Shown here piece after piece: positions 9,204-21,254 of a stretch of DNA of 64,000 nt (within the stretch, counting starts at the first letter, position 1; every line of letters begins with the position of its first letter). The position numbers were made by a program, and so were the translations under genes. The notes beneath the pieces are model-generated. The model saw only the letters and a program-made list of their open reading frames with translations, was not told the origin of the DNA and did not search any database. Source of the stretch: Erythroxylum novogranatense (taxonomy: Eukaryota > Streptophyta > Magnoliopsida > Malpighiales > Erythroxylaceae); assembly GCA_029891385.1 (NCBI GenBank), contig CM057228.1, positions 33,006,523 to 33,070,522 of the forward strand, written 5' to 3'.

Positions 9204-11950
9204 CCGTGACTTATGGGAGTCCAAAATCGAAACTCTAGTGCCACTAGCAGGCAGGCGGGAGAAACCTTTAAAAATAGACAAGTGCGCACTTGTCCCACTT
9301 ATAGGACCTGACCAAACCCACATAACACATAAATCGAAACCGAAAAATTCGTATTGCCCGAAGGCACATTTTGAAATCTTGATTTTTCATATAGTGTCGT
9401 GCTCGACACAAATCACATTCACAAATCACATAAAGTCATATAGCAATATACATGCAATCTCAATTCATCACAAAGAAGGCAATCAATTTCTTTAAATCAG
9501 AATTCAAACACACAAAGCACGTCTTTCATCCAAAATTTCATGTAGCATTCTCATCTTTTATTCAAAACAATAAAATCCATCAATTATTTCAATTTAATAA
9601 ATCATAGCAATATCATCAAAATATTTGAATAATTCGAAAACGATGAATTTCATAAATCTTGCAATTTCTAAAAATCATTCCGAAAGCAAAGAATTCAATC
9701 CTTCGAAAATCATAAATTTCAAACATTTTTATAAATATAATTTATAAAAGTTTTTGCTTCTTGATTTTTCAAAAATACATACTTAGCTTAAAATTCAATA
9801 AATAAACATACTACCCACCTCGAATCAATGCTAGAAGCTTGTCCCACACTTCAATTCTCCAAAGCCTTTCTTCTTTCCTCCAATTTAAAATTTTCTAAAT
9901 CAAATTCGCCCAAATTCAACATCATAAAAAACATAATTACTCAAATTGAGCTTAGAAAACACAAATCCTTCATATATTCAAGCTATCTAAATCAAAAACT
10001 TCCGAAATCCCCAAATCACAAAATTGAGCATAACCCTAATTAATTTATCATCCAAAATTGAACTAATAATACTAAGCAATCACCAAAATTGACTTCATAA
10101 TCCACAAACCCATATCATTTCCATGCTATCTCACCCAAAAATTCATGAAAAACTCAAAGCTTAAAAATTTCTCTTACCTTCATCTTCTACCATTTTCAAA
10201 TTTTCTTAGGTTCCAAAGGAAGTTTTCACCCTCTTCCACATTTTTCCTTTAGAATCCATGCAAAAATCATGGTTGAAGCCCCAAAATCCGAAACCCTAAT
10301 CATCGTTTTCTTCTTCCTTCCTCTTTCTCATCCGAAAACTACTCTCTTCTTTCTCCTTCTTTTATTTCTCTTATTTTCTTCCCAAGGGTCGTGCTTCCTC
10401 TCCTCTTAAACGACCACAATCATGCCATGTCATTAAATGAATTAAAATTGACCAAATTGCCCTTACTCATAAGCCTAAAACCCTAACTCTTTAAGTAGTC
10501 TTCCCAATTTGCCCTTAAACTTTATTTCAATTCATGCTCACATTAGGACATTTTTCTCACCATCAAGATGAAGGAATTTGTCAAAACTTCCTTCTATAGA
10601 AATGTTCCTCATTGTCTTAATTTCATAACGCCACCAAAGTAATTTAATTTGGTGCACTACACCAAAAGTTATGCTCCAAACATTTTGGGTTGTTCATATG
10701 CTGAAATATTTTTCAGCACTTTATTTCCATCCAAAAATTGACCTTTTTAAAGATAGAATTGAAACTCGATTTCTTCATAACAATTGTAGCCCTATTTCTC
10801 TAGTTTAATACAATTCAAGAATCACCTCATTTGGATTACTAGAGAAAAATTTATGTCCAAAATACCTTCAAATCTTACTAATCCAAGACTGAACACTAAT
10901 ATGAACTTCAATTCATAAATTGAAAGTCTTAGGGGCTAAATTGAAATTCAATTCCTTCATATGATTTGTAGCCCCAAGTCTCTATTTTATTTTTCCTAAA
11001 GAATCAATTCAATCGGATCTCCACATATCAAGAATTTCTCAAAATACTGACCCATGTTCAGAAAATTATCCATCTCACTTTGATTAATTCACTCTCATTC
11101 AATTTAATATCAAAAATTCACAAGTTTCCCATGAGGATGTAGATAATTGTCTTAGAAATTCAACGCTTTAAAAACCAAGTTAATCGGATGTCGGGCAGAA
11201 AAGATATAAGCAAAAGAATTGAGAGAGGTCGGAAGTGGAAACAAATTACCCAAAATCAGAAGGACCAAAATGGTGTCGTAGCACGCAAGGGAGAGAAACA
11301 GAAGAAAAACGAAGTCGCATGAGGAAAAGGAGCAGACAAAACGACGTCGTACGGAGGGAGACTGTAATGACAGCGCACTGGACCCCATTTGCGGAGCTCA
11401 ACTTCGGAAGTCTAATACCTTGTGCTTAAAACCCAATAGGTCATTTGCCGACATTCCACAATAGTGGTGAGCGCACACTAATCAAACATCAAAATCACAT
11501 CTTGACTTTTTCATAGAAATCATAGCTCTAAGCCTCTATTTTGTTTTGGAGTAAGAATCACTTCAATCGGAGCTCTATAGCTCGAGATATGCTTAAAATT
11601 CCAAAGTGAGTTTATACCTCAATCATGCTCTCTAAACTGACCTCTCACTTTCTTACAATCAAACTTTTTCATCTCAAAACCAAAAGATACCAAATTTCGT
11701 GTAGAGCTAAATTCATGTCTTATAAATCTATCGCCCTAAGAATCACTTCATTCGGAGGTCAAACGAGGGAGTTATGCCCAAAAGAGTAAACCATGTTTAC
11801 ACCAGAAATCAATTTAAACCTCTATTGGCGCGATTGTCATAACTTTTACTAAAAATGTCTGTTTACTTTCATTCTTAGACCATTGGAAAGAAGATTTCGA
11901 TATATAAAACTTTTATGAAGACCACAAAATCCTATTCAGCCTCTAATGTG

Positions 11951-12058
11951 GTCAAAAGCGTAATTTACTATAGCTGACATGAGGTTGTCCGTTAAGCGGA
12001 CATGCATGTCCGTTTAACGGACAACCTCATGTCAGCTACAGTAAATTACGCTTTTGAC
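11951..12058. repeat. 108-bp near-perfect palindrome
   Basis: The left arm 11951-12004 and right arm 12005-12058 are reverse complements with two mismatches in 54 positions and no spacer; the centre reads CATGCATG. The palindrome contains two GTCCGTT-type 8-mer palindromes. The corresponding part of copy 3 (near 52010) is not palindromic beyond the short motif, so this is a local inverted duplication within copy 1. Confidence 0.85.
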
Positions 12059-12206
12059 CATGCATGTCCGTTTAAAGGACACATACGGGCTAAAAACCCA
12101 ATTTTCATCCGAGAATATCCGTTAAACAGACATCCATGTCCGTGTAACGGACATACATTGGGCTGAGGGTCCTTTTCGCACGAGAAGGTCTGTTAAATGG
12201 ACATGC
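11982..12206. repeat. Array of TGTCCGTT/AACGGACA inverted 8-mers, copy 1
   Basis: The half-site TGTCCGTT or its complement AACGGACA occurs repeatedly with one- or two-base variants at roughly 15-60 base spacing, often as the 17-base palindrome TGTCCGTTTAACGGACA. The same array is present in copy 3 at 52030-52215. Confidence 0.75.
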
Positions 12207-12845
12207 GTGACCCAAACCCCTTCCAAGCCTCTCCAATGCTCTCTACCTCCAATCTAACATCATATACACTTATAATATTCACAAATTCACTTATTCAAAT
12301 GCCTAAACACTTCATAACAATCCAAACAACAAATTTACTTCACAATCTTCTCAAATCTCAACTCGTCTGGTTCATCAAAATCCTAATTTCCTATCAATCC
12401 CCATAGTTGTCACAACCCCAAATCATAAACAACATCCTAACTTGTAACTATCATATCTTTTCACTCCGATATTCTAAATTTGCATACTATATGACGTCGG
12501 AAAGCTAAGAGGATCATTTATAACTTTTATCAAGACATCTTGGTCAAAATCATCACAGATTAATACAGAATTTCTTCTGAACTCAGAACACCCAATTTAC
12601 CCTTATGAAAACTTGAAATTTTCACCCAACTTCACTTCCTTAGTTGCACATCATTCAAAACAATTTAACTACCAGTTGGAATTCATCCAACCCTCAATCT
12701 CAATTCACTCAAATATTAAAGTCATCAATCTTCTTCTGATCAATTTCCTTAAGGCAAAAATATCTATAACACAATTCATATATAAAACTCTCATTAAATT
12801 TCATTTTCATATTTCTAATTTTCACTAAAAGATCGGGGTCCAACA

Positions 12846-13145
12846 AATGCAATCGGACTTCATCATAGGGTTGCCTGCTTGGTAAAATTCATGTTAAGGG
12901 AAGAAGCCTCCTCCTGAATTGAGAAGGCCATGATCATGACAGATTGCTGTCGGGTTATTACTCACGACTTGACTCGTAACCAAAATTTTATGCACATAGT
13001 AGATGCTTTGTGGGATATCATATAAAAAATTCCTAGGCTTCCATAATGAGTACTTTGTCTTGTTTTGGACCATATATTCTTTCATTCTTTCTTTCTTAGC
13101 TTTAATGGGAATTTCCCTTTCATGGCCAAACTTCACTTTCATTCC
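12846..13145 (-). other. Coding-like segment of unknown identity
   Basis: On the minus strand an open frame of about 80 codons (from near 13145 to 12894) encodes a basic peptide beginning GMKVKFGHEREIPIKAKK and containing YSLWKPRNFLYDIPQ, ended by TGA or TAA near 12895. If the CACTA element to the right is removed with one ACT, the frame extends for about 11 codons (to KGYIKDVFHMS) into 14375-14410 before a stop. It reads more like a protein fragment than chance sequence, but I do not recognise the family. Confidence 0.3.
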
Positions 13146-13148
13146 ACT

Positions 13149-14372
13149 CACTATAAGAAAAATATAGTTTAACAACAGAATTTATCGATGAAATTTGTAT
13201 ATATTCTATTGGTAAGTTTAGTTAACGAAGGAATTTATTGACGAAAAAAACGTCAGAGATATGGTCGTTAGTAAATTTAACGACGGAAATTTTCTATCGA
13301 TAAATTAACTGATAGTTATTTTGTTCGATCATAATTCTTCTGTCAAAAAATTACCAACAGAGTTTGTAATTAGCGACGGAATTTTTTTCGTCGGTAAATC
13401 CAATATATTTACCAACGGAATTTTTTTCGTAGGTAAATTTGTTGAAAACTATTTTTTAAAATTTACCTGCAAAGTATTTAGTTTCTATGGAAGCCACCAT
13501 GGAGAGAACTTCATTATTTTAAGTAAAAAAATTAAAATATTGAAATTCATACTAAAACAGAACTGAAAATAAAGAGCTGAAATTATTTTTTTCAAATAAC
13601 AGACATTTCATCAAACACCTTACATGCACAAAAAATTTATCTCAACATCACAACTAAAATCACGTCTTGTCCCTTCTATCACTAACATTTATACCTTAAA
13701 GTTGTTTTTCAATAATAAAATACACAAATAAATGAAAGTAATAAAAACCAAAATTAACTTTCATCTAATATATGAAAAAACACATGACAATAGTTGCAAA
13801 AATACTTCTACCGAAGGACACGATGACAATAACTAGAGAAAATAACGTCGTCGAGCAGAAAAGGAGTCCACAACAGAGAAATGGGCTCCAAGAAAACCAA
13901 AGAGAAGATGTAGGAAGAAGGAAGAAGAAGAAAGGAAGAAGAAGACACAAGTGGGAGGGAGATCTCGGGTGAGTTTAGATTTAAAAAGAATTTACCGACG
14001 AAAATTTTAGTAGGTAAACTCAAAAAAATTTTATACCGCTAATAATTATCACCTTTTTACCGATGGAACGAAAATTTCTGTCGCTAAATCCATTTACCAA
14101 CGGAATTTACCTACGGAATTTTCCGTCGGTAAATTCAAAATATTTTTTTCCACAAAAAATTTCCTCCATTTTTAGCAATGGTATATGTTCTGTCGCTAAC
14201 TTCCGTCGCTAATTTTGTCACGATGAATTTCTTCTAAATTTAGCGACGAGTATTAGTACCGTTGCTAAATTACTCAATTTTAGCGACGGAAATATGCTTT
14301 CTGTTGCTAATTTCTGACGGAAATTTTTCCGTTGCTAAGTTTCTGTCGCTAATCTACATTTTTCTTGTAGTG
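13149..14372. mobile_element. Non-autonomous CACTA (EnSpm-like) transposon
   Basis: The left end reads CACTATAAGAAAAATATAG and the right end is the complement of CACTACAAGAAAAATGTAG, the terminal inverted repeats of plant CACTA elements. It is flanked by the 3-bp target duplication ACT (13146-13148 and 14373-14375). Both ends carry subterminal arrays of TTTAGCGACGGAAATT-like repeats in both orientations, as expected for transposase-binding sites. The 1.2 kb interior has no transposase. The centre (about 13440-13980) is unlike the ends and includes a purine-rich run at 13910-13960. Confidence 0.9.
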
Positions 14373-14375
14373 ACT

Positions 14376-15404
14376 CATATGAAAAACATCTTTGATGTAG
14401 CCTTTAACATTTTAATTAACCAGCATGAGAATTTAGTACCAACATCATCCATATGAAGCGTTTTTAACGAAGTCATTTGGAAATATTTGAAGAACCTATT
14501 GTTTTCCTCAAGGTCAAGAAAAGGAGACTCTTGGCAACAATTCAGTAATAACATAATTATCAATATATATATAAAAAGGGCCTCAAACTTGGTTTGTTGA
14601 TGTTTCAAGTTTGAGTTTTTGTACATGTATAAACTTAGCTCTTAAGTTAACCTTCTTCCTTTAAACAAAGGGAACTCCACAACCTCAATAATAGCAAAAG
14701 TTTATTTTGTGTACACTCAGCAATAGTATGCCTGTTTACTTTAATAAAGTTTGAAAAGGAAGTGACATTGTAATTGCGAATGGGGAAATAATATATAAAA
14801 AATATTACATTATAAATGATATCAAAAAATTATTTTGACTAAATAATAATATTTTAAATAGTATGTTACTTGAAAAAGAAATAAATTTAATTTCTCTTAA
14901 AAGCATTTTAAATAGTTTGCGTAGAAAAAAGAATGTTAAAAGTTTGAACAGTTACTCGGTTTGAAGTTTGAACTGCATCCAAAATTACTTACTTAGCTTT
15001 TTTATTATTATTTACATGTTGTACTGAGCAAAAGAAGGTTAAAAAAATAGAAAGGAAAGCAGACAGTTGATTACTACCGCAAAAATGCGTTTTTCTAAAA
15101 AGAAAGAGATGGGATCACATTCACTTGCATTTCTTGCATTGCAAGTACGCCAATTCAACTCAGTTTTTGAATCATTTCTTTCTTTTCTTTCTCTTCCATC
15201 TCTCTTCCGACTATATTCTATAGCTTCAGTTCCTACTTAGGGTCCAACTCTAGATTTGTGCCTCAAACTTCAAGCTTTTTTCTTCTTTTTTTCCTGCTCT
15301 TCACAACTTTACCTTCTCTTTCTTTGACCGTGGCAATCGTGGAGAAGAAGTGGAAATTCAGTCGCTTTAGAGTTAATAGCAAAAATATTAGACTAAACTT
15401 TGGT
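14376..15404. other. Unassigned AT-rich spacer
   Basis: The first 260 bases continue the host sequence interrupted by the CACTA element; a minus-strand frame at 14375-14626 (83 codons) has no recognised motif. The stretch 15170-15330 is pyrimidine-rich and resembles a plant 5' leader. I see no terminal repeats or clear gene. Confidence 0.4.
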
Positions 15405-15917
15405 ATTAGAGCCATCTAGCTCATCAAATATAACTTTAGTAAAACCATGAAAAATATAAAACAAAATATTAAAGATCAATTAGAAGAAATTACTTAATTA
15501 GTAAATAAACTTACACTAAGTAACGAAAACAAGTCTTTAAAATATAAACTTATAAAATCTATTACTGATCAAGATGAAATAATTTACTGTGATGAATATG
15601 ATTAACAAGAGATATATATGGATCAACCAAAATCTGAAGGTTTAAAATTAGAAGAATAACCTAAAACAAGTCAAAGTGGATAAAAACAAAAAGAAAAACA
15701 AACCTAGTTATAATTGGAATTATAAACCTATAGAACAAGAAAAATTAAATTGCTTTGGATATTACAAAAAGATAATAAGATATGAAAATTTCCTATAGAA
15801 TATACACAAAACATATAACATTAGGACTAGATGGAATTCTTAATTTAGACTGTGTTTTATCTCCAGAAAAATTATTACTTGAATGGTCTAACATATTAGC
15901 ATTAGTCATTCAATTAG
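15405..15917 (+). other. Primer-site-like motif and broken ORF of a retroelement
   Basis: TGGTATTAGAGCCATC at 15400-15415 resembles an iMet primer site (one mismatch to TGGTATCAGAGC) and is followed about 30 bases later by an ATG. The frame from that ATG runs for tens of codons with coiled-coil-like charged content, interrupted by TAA/TAG codons, then shifts frame. Such an arrangement fits either the start of an LTR retrotransposon gag or an old endogenous pararetrovirus copy; no diagnostic domain is visible. It ends where the truncated gypsy LTR begins. Confidence 0.3.
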
Positions 15918-16474
15918 CTGCCATGTAATAAAATGATTGATTAAAGGAGAATGTTGTCTGGCATGATGGGGAGTCACGATTGTGACTCAATAAGTAATAA
16001 CTGTGCAAGTTAAGTCACAGTTGTGACTTAACTTATCACAACTATGCAAGTTAAATCACGGTCTTGCACAATTGTGATAAGTTAAATCAACCGTGACTTG
16101 TATAGTCACGGTTGTGAAAATATGCATGTAGCTAGTGAGATGATAAAGCATGCAATTGGAACTGTGAGCATGCGTGGGAGATGGCTGGATGAGAAGAGCA
16201 TCGTGAGAAGGCATGAGCTAAAGTGAGTGTGACATGTAATTAACATGTGTGACCATGTAATTAACATATGTGACTATGCAATTAACGTGTCACATCCATT
16301 TTTATGCAAAATTCTTCTTGTTTTTCATGCCACATTCAAAAAATTCTCCATTTAACATTCATACATCATTCACACCATTTCCATTCAATTCATCTCACTT
16401 TTGGATCAAAACATAAGAATTTGTACCAATCAAGATATGAAAGCAATTAAAAGCAATAGCAACATGACACAACA
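15918..16474 (-). repeat. Gypsy M 3' LTR, truncated
   Basis: It matches 37171-37562 from GTAATAAAATGA to the shared end GACACAACA; the outer 1.19 kb present in the other LTR (35985-37170) is absent. The bases after it, AATTCTCCCACACTTAAAAT, read on the minus strand as a purine-rich priming tract. The segment 15970-16110 is dense in palindromes built from GTCACNNTTGTGAC; one has perfect 13-base arms (16007-16034). Confidence 0.75.
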
Positions 16475-16920
16475 AATTCTCCCACACTTAAAATATGCTT
16501 GTCCCCAAACAAAACAAAGAATACTAGACTATACAAGAAAAAACAATGAAAACACTGATTTTTCTAATTAATTATCGAAGATATCAATGATCAATTCAAC
16601 AAACACAACTTAAGAACTTGAAACTCATAATATTCTATGAACAAGCTATTCATCATATACTTAGCCAAAATTAACAAGTATTTCAACTCAAATACCATTA
16701 ACAAATGTGATAGACATTCACTTCACTTTCCATCCTCTCAAGCATTCAAGGGTAGGATATATTCACTCATCGTTTTTTTCATGTAAGGCATCTACCATAG
16801 GCTTGCTTACTAATCCAATCTCCACTGCTCATATGAAACACAAACATTAATCTGAAGTCTTTGTTTACTTGTAATGGTAGGAAAAAGAAAAATCGCAGTT
16901 TAAAACCACAACACAAATTA
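16475..16920 (-). other. Gypsy M 3' non-coding part
   Basis: AT-rich sequence following the purine-rich priming tract on the minus strand. The opening CCCACACTTAAAATATGCTT resembles the sequence next to the 3' LTR in other Athila/Tat elements. No frame or domain is recognisable. Confidence 0.5.
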
Positions 16921-18000
<1,080 letters not shown>

Positions 18001-19340
18001 AAACATTTAAAATAATACAAATAAATGAACTATAAAACACTCAATTCTTTCCTCTCATTAAAAAAAATTAACACTTCCCATTTTTACTTCTCTCCTCTTC
18101 TTTTCATTTTCTGGTTATCTTCTCTTCCTTCCTTTTCTTTTCTATTTCTATTTCTTCTTCTTTTTTATTTTTACTTTTTTTGCCCTTTTTTTTCTCTCTT
18201 ATCTATTTTAAATATTTTTTCATTTATTTATTTAAAACAAGATCGAGTTCAGAAGTGAAAAATGTAGAGGAGAGATACAAATTATTACAACCCTACCTAC
18301 TTCTAAGTCAAAAGCCAACTATATATTATGATTCTCCACACTTGTTCAAACAATTATTCCTTAAACCCAATCATACACATTCAGGTGTTCAACTTGCCTT
18401 ATGGTAGGTACAATGAAAAGGATAAATAATTAAGATAAAGGCTCATATTTTGGTTTTAAAGAAAGAAAAATGTTTCATATTAAGCTCAAAAGGGGTTCAC
18501 TAAAGATAATATCACGGTGACTTTTTATGTAAAAGGAATAAATCGTAACTGCCTTCATCATTTCAATATTTGCATAAGATTATGTGATCTCAACTAGTAT
18601 TTGCAAGCAAGTTCTAGAGCTCCTTAATCATGAAAGAACATTCTCAACAAAGAATACTTGAATTTGGTATTTAATAGTTCAAAAAGGCTCAAATTCTTAC
18701 CAAATGAAAAATGTTATTCATCTATCGCAATAAGCTAATGTCTTTTTAATTGAAATCCAAGTTAATCAGTCTAAGCATATAGGTAAACTCATTCACTCAT
18801 ATTATGCATTTCTAATCCAGATCGAGTTTATTTAATGACCATGCATCTCTAACTGTTAAATGGGAAAAAACGCACATAACAAACACAATTTTTAAAAAAT
18901 AATAACCTCCACTTAAATATCATACTATTCCTAATGTGATATAAGCATTAAAAACTAAACGACATTAAACTAACAAGTAATAAATAAAATGATAGAAATA
19001 CAATACGAATGTGGGGGAATTGATTTGGTATGGAACATGGTGTACTACATTGAGGAATGAAGAACAACTGCAAGGAAAACAAATATAAGAGATGGAGGAG
19101 TAGGCCTGTGCACACAAAGAAATCTAACTAAGAAGAGATGGAAGAGTAGGCCTATCCACACAAAAAAAAACAAACTAAGTTAAGGTTCAATAAGAAAAAT
19201 AATAACAAGCAGATAATTAATTAAAAAATAGAAATTAAATGGGTTGCTTCTTTAACATCTTGTAGTTATATGCTTTAATGGTCATGCTCAAGATGAGTCG
19301 CTTAAAGTGATTGATGCCACTGTTTCTCCTTTCCATTAGA
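18001..19340 (-). other. Gypsy M 3' non-coding part, continued
   Basis: AT-rich sequence with a pyrimidine-rich block at 18050-18200 and no recognisable domain. It occupies the place of pol and 3'UTR in the gypsy element, so RT and integrase have probably been deleted. GTAGGCCTGTGCACACAAAGAA at about 19101 and GTAGGCCTATCCACACAAAAA near 19148 form a short direct repeat. Confidence 0.45.
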
Positions 19341-19349
19341 ATCTGTCTC

Positions 19350-19910
19350 CATGAATTTTCCAAACACTTCCTCAGTTGCATCCATTGGCAATTGGCAACA
19401 TTGATCACTCTCTTTAACTAAGTACAACTTTTCTTCTTCCTGCAAGGCAAAATCAAAATTGGCAATATTAACTCGATCAAAAAAAGAACAATCTTCAAAA
19501 ATAGTAGAAGTAGGAATAGCTTCGACATTAAAGATTTAAAATTCTATTGTTTCTCCCAAGATGATCATGGTTAATTTCTTATTCTTCACATCAATCAAAG
19601 TGTTAATGGTGGCCATAAATGGCCTCCCTAAGAGTATGGAGTGCTCTTTTTCTTTCTCATTCATTTCCCATATGTCTAGAACAACAAAGTCTACTAAAAT
19701 AATCAATCATCTAACTTTCACTAACACATCTTCCATTACTCCTTTCGGATAACAGATTGACCTATCAGCTAATTGCAAACACATGTTCATAGGTTTTAAT
19801 TGTCCTAGATCCAATTTCTCATAAATAGAGTGAGGCATAAGGTTTATGTTTGCTCCAAGATCAAACATACCCTTAAACTCATCACCATTACCTATTGATA
19901 CTTTCACGAT
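19350..19910 (-). pseudogene. Gypsy M aspartic protease
   Basis: The frame at 19707-19907 encodes MFDLGANINLMPHSIYEKL and LQLADRSICYPKGVMEDVLV, the protease region of Athila/Tat gypsy elements, normally cleaving Gag-Pol. The usual active site D-S/T-G appears as DLGA here, as in many plant gypsy proteases of this group. Further downstream (to about 19350) the minus strand continues in pieces, for example AIPTSTIFEDCSFFDRV. Stops separate the pieces and no RT follows. Confidence 0.7.
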
Positions 19911-20329
19911 AAAACATCCTAGTCTTTTAGTTTGGACAGTAAATGCTGCTGTAGAATTGCAGTTGCTACTCCGAAGCCAGCACCTTTTTTGTTAGGCTCA
20001 AACTTTCATTTTTTGGTGTTTAGTTGTTTGAAGAACTTGACATAATTCAGAATGTTCCGAATCACATCTAACAAAGGTAGATTAACATTGACCTTAGAAA
20101 GCATGCCGCATAGATAAGGATCCGTCACCTTGTGCAATTTTTATCCTTCATTGTCCTTGGTGTCATGCTTAAGTTGTTCACCCTTTTGAATGTGACTTGA
20201 AGAGTTTCTCCCATTTCTTTTCTCATTCCACTCATCTTTTCCTTTGGTGAGGCTCTCCTTCTTTTGATTATCAATATTAGACAGCTTAGAAGGAAACTCA
20301 ATATGATTGTCAATCACTTTACACTTCTC

Positions 20330-21254
20330 AGAATAGTAATTTCTTGGGCTTGTTTGGGTTAACTAGGCTACTTTCTATTTTGTTTTTTAGGCATTTGAGA
20401 AGCATGTTGCCCTACTTGAATCTCAATCCTCTTGAAAAATGTTTCCAAGGAGTCGAATCTCTTGTTGCTAGTTTCTTGATTATGAGTTGTTACCTAAATG
20501 AACGCATTCAATCTTTCCTCTAAAGAAGGTTTTCTCAGTAGGTTTTCATTTGAGAATTGCCCTTGAAAATAGTTTTCCCTCTGAAAATTTTGGTAATGTG
20601 GTTGTGGTTGCATTGATGGGTTATTGGTCTTCCATGAAAAAATGGGGTGGTTTCTTCAACTAGGATTATAGATGTTTGAATACGGATCATTTCTCCCCCT
20701 TGGTTAAAAACTGTTAAATGAGTTTACTTCTTCTTCTCCATTTATAAAAGGTTCGCAAGAATACAAACAAACATTAGCTCCATGACCAAAAGTTTCACAT
20801 ATACCATATGCCTCTTGATTTGGAATATATTAGGTTAGTATTGTAGTTAACATCTTTACATGCCTTGTTAACCCAGTTAACTTGTTAGCCAGTTCTTAAT
20901 TCGAGCTCACTTCATGAGCTCTAGCTCTTCTTCCCATCATGCTCTTTTATTGAGAATTGGCTCCCAACATTTTGAAGATCTCATATGTTTCTTTGGCAAT
21001 CTTCACTCCCATAACCCCTCCTGCTGCATTGTCCACCATATATTGACATTGTTATGTCAATCCATCATAAAAGAACTGGTTCTGCATATGGAGCAGAAAA
21101 TGATGGTGTGGACACTGAATGAGGAAGAGTTTTAAGCATTCCCATGCCTCATGGAATGACTCTCCCTCCATCTGAGTGAAGGTAGCTATCTTTGTTCGTA
21201 ACTCAAAAGTCTTTTGGTGGGAATAAAACTTTCCCATGAACTTGTTGTACACCT
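20330..21254 (-). pseudogene. Gypsy M gag, C-terminal part
   Basis: From the right junction the frame reads KFMGKFYSHQKTFELRTKI and FHEAWECLKLFLIQCPHH, the retrotransposon gag domain (YEAWERFKxLLRxCPHHG in relatives). Towards 20330 come a degenerate knuckle near 20800, NDPYSNIYNPS (the conserved NPYSxTYNPGW motif) and RIEIQVGQ. Several in-frame stops are present. The upstream gag part is at 35439-35760, beyond the Sirevirus; the two sides join in frame across the CACCT duplication. Confidence 0.75.

Larger units (their letters stand above)
7847..12845 (-). mobile_element. Giant LTR copy 1 (gypsy family, 5.0 kb)
   Basis: The unit starts TGTTGGGACTCGATCTGG and ends GATCGGGGTCCAACA, termini shared with copies at 23241, 48121 and 53320. 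On the minus strand it begins TGTTGGACCCCGATC. It has no protein-coding frame above noise; it is AT-rich with many short diverged internal repeats. The flanks (CATAAA left, AATGC right) are not duplicated and an iMet primer site adjoins the left end, so this looks like a 5' LTR left over from a larger element rather than a solo LTR. Copies 1 and 3 share subregions (an 8-mer array near the right third) that copies 2 and 4 lack. Confidence 0.8.

Noticed and set aside
8794..9323. Minus-strand frames with Met starts in giant LTR copy 1
   Set aside because: They overlap each other in different registers and lack counterparts with preserved frame in copies 2-4.
9031..9495. 154-codon plus-strand frame across the hairpin pair
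   Set aside because: Its counterparts in other giant LTR copies are interrupted and not conserved in frame, so it is a shadow of LTR sequence.
11970..12206. CRISPR-like array of spaced repeats
   Set aside because: The repeats are short palindromes with irregular spacing in a plant LTR; no spacers, leader or cas genes.
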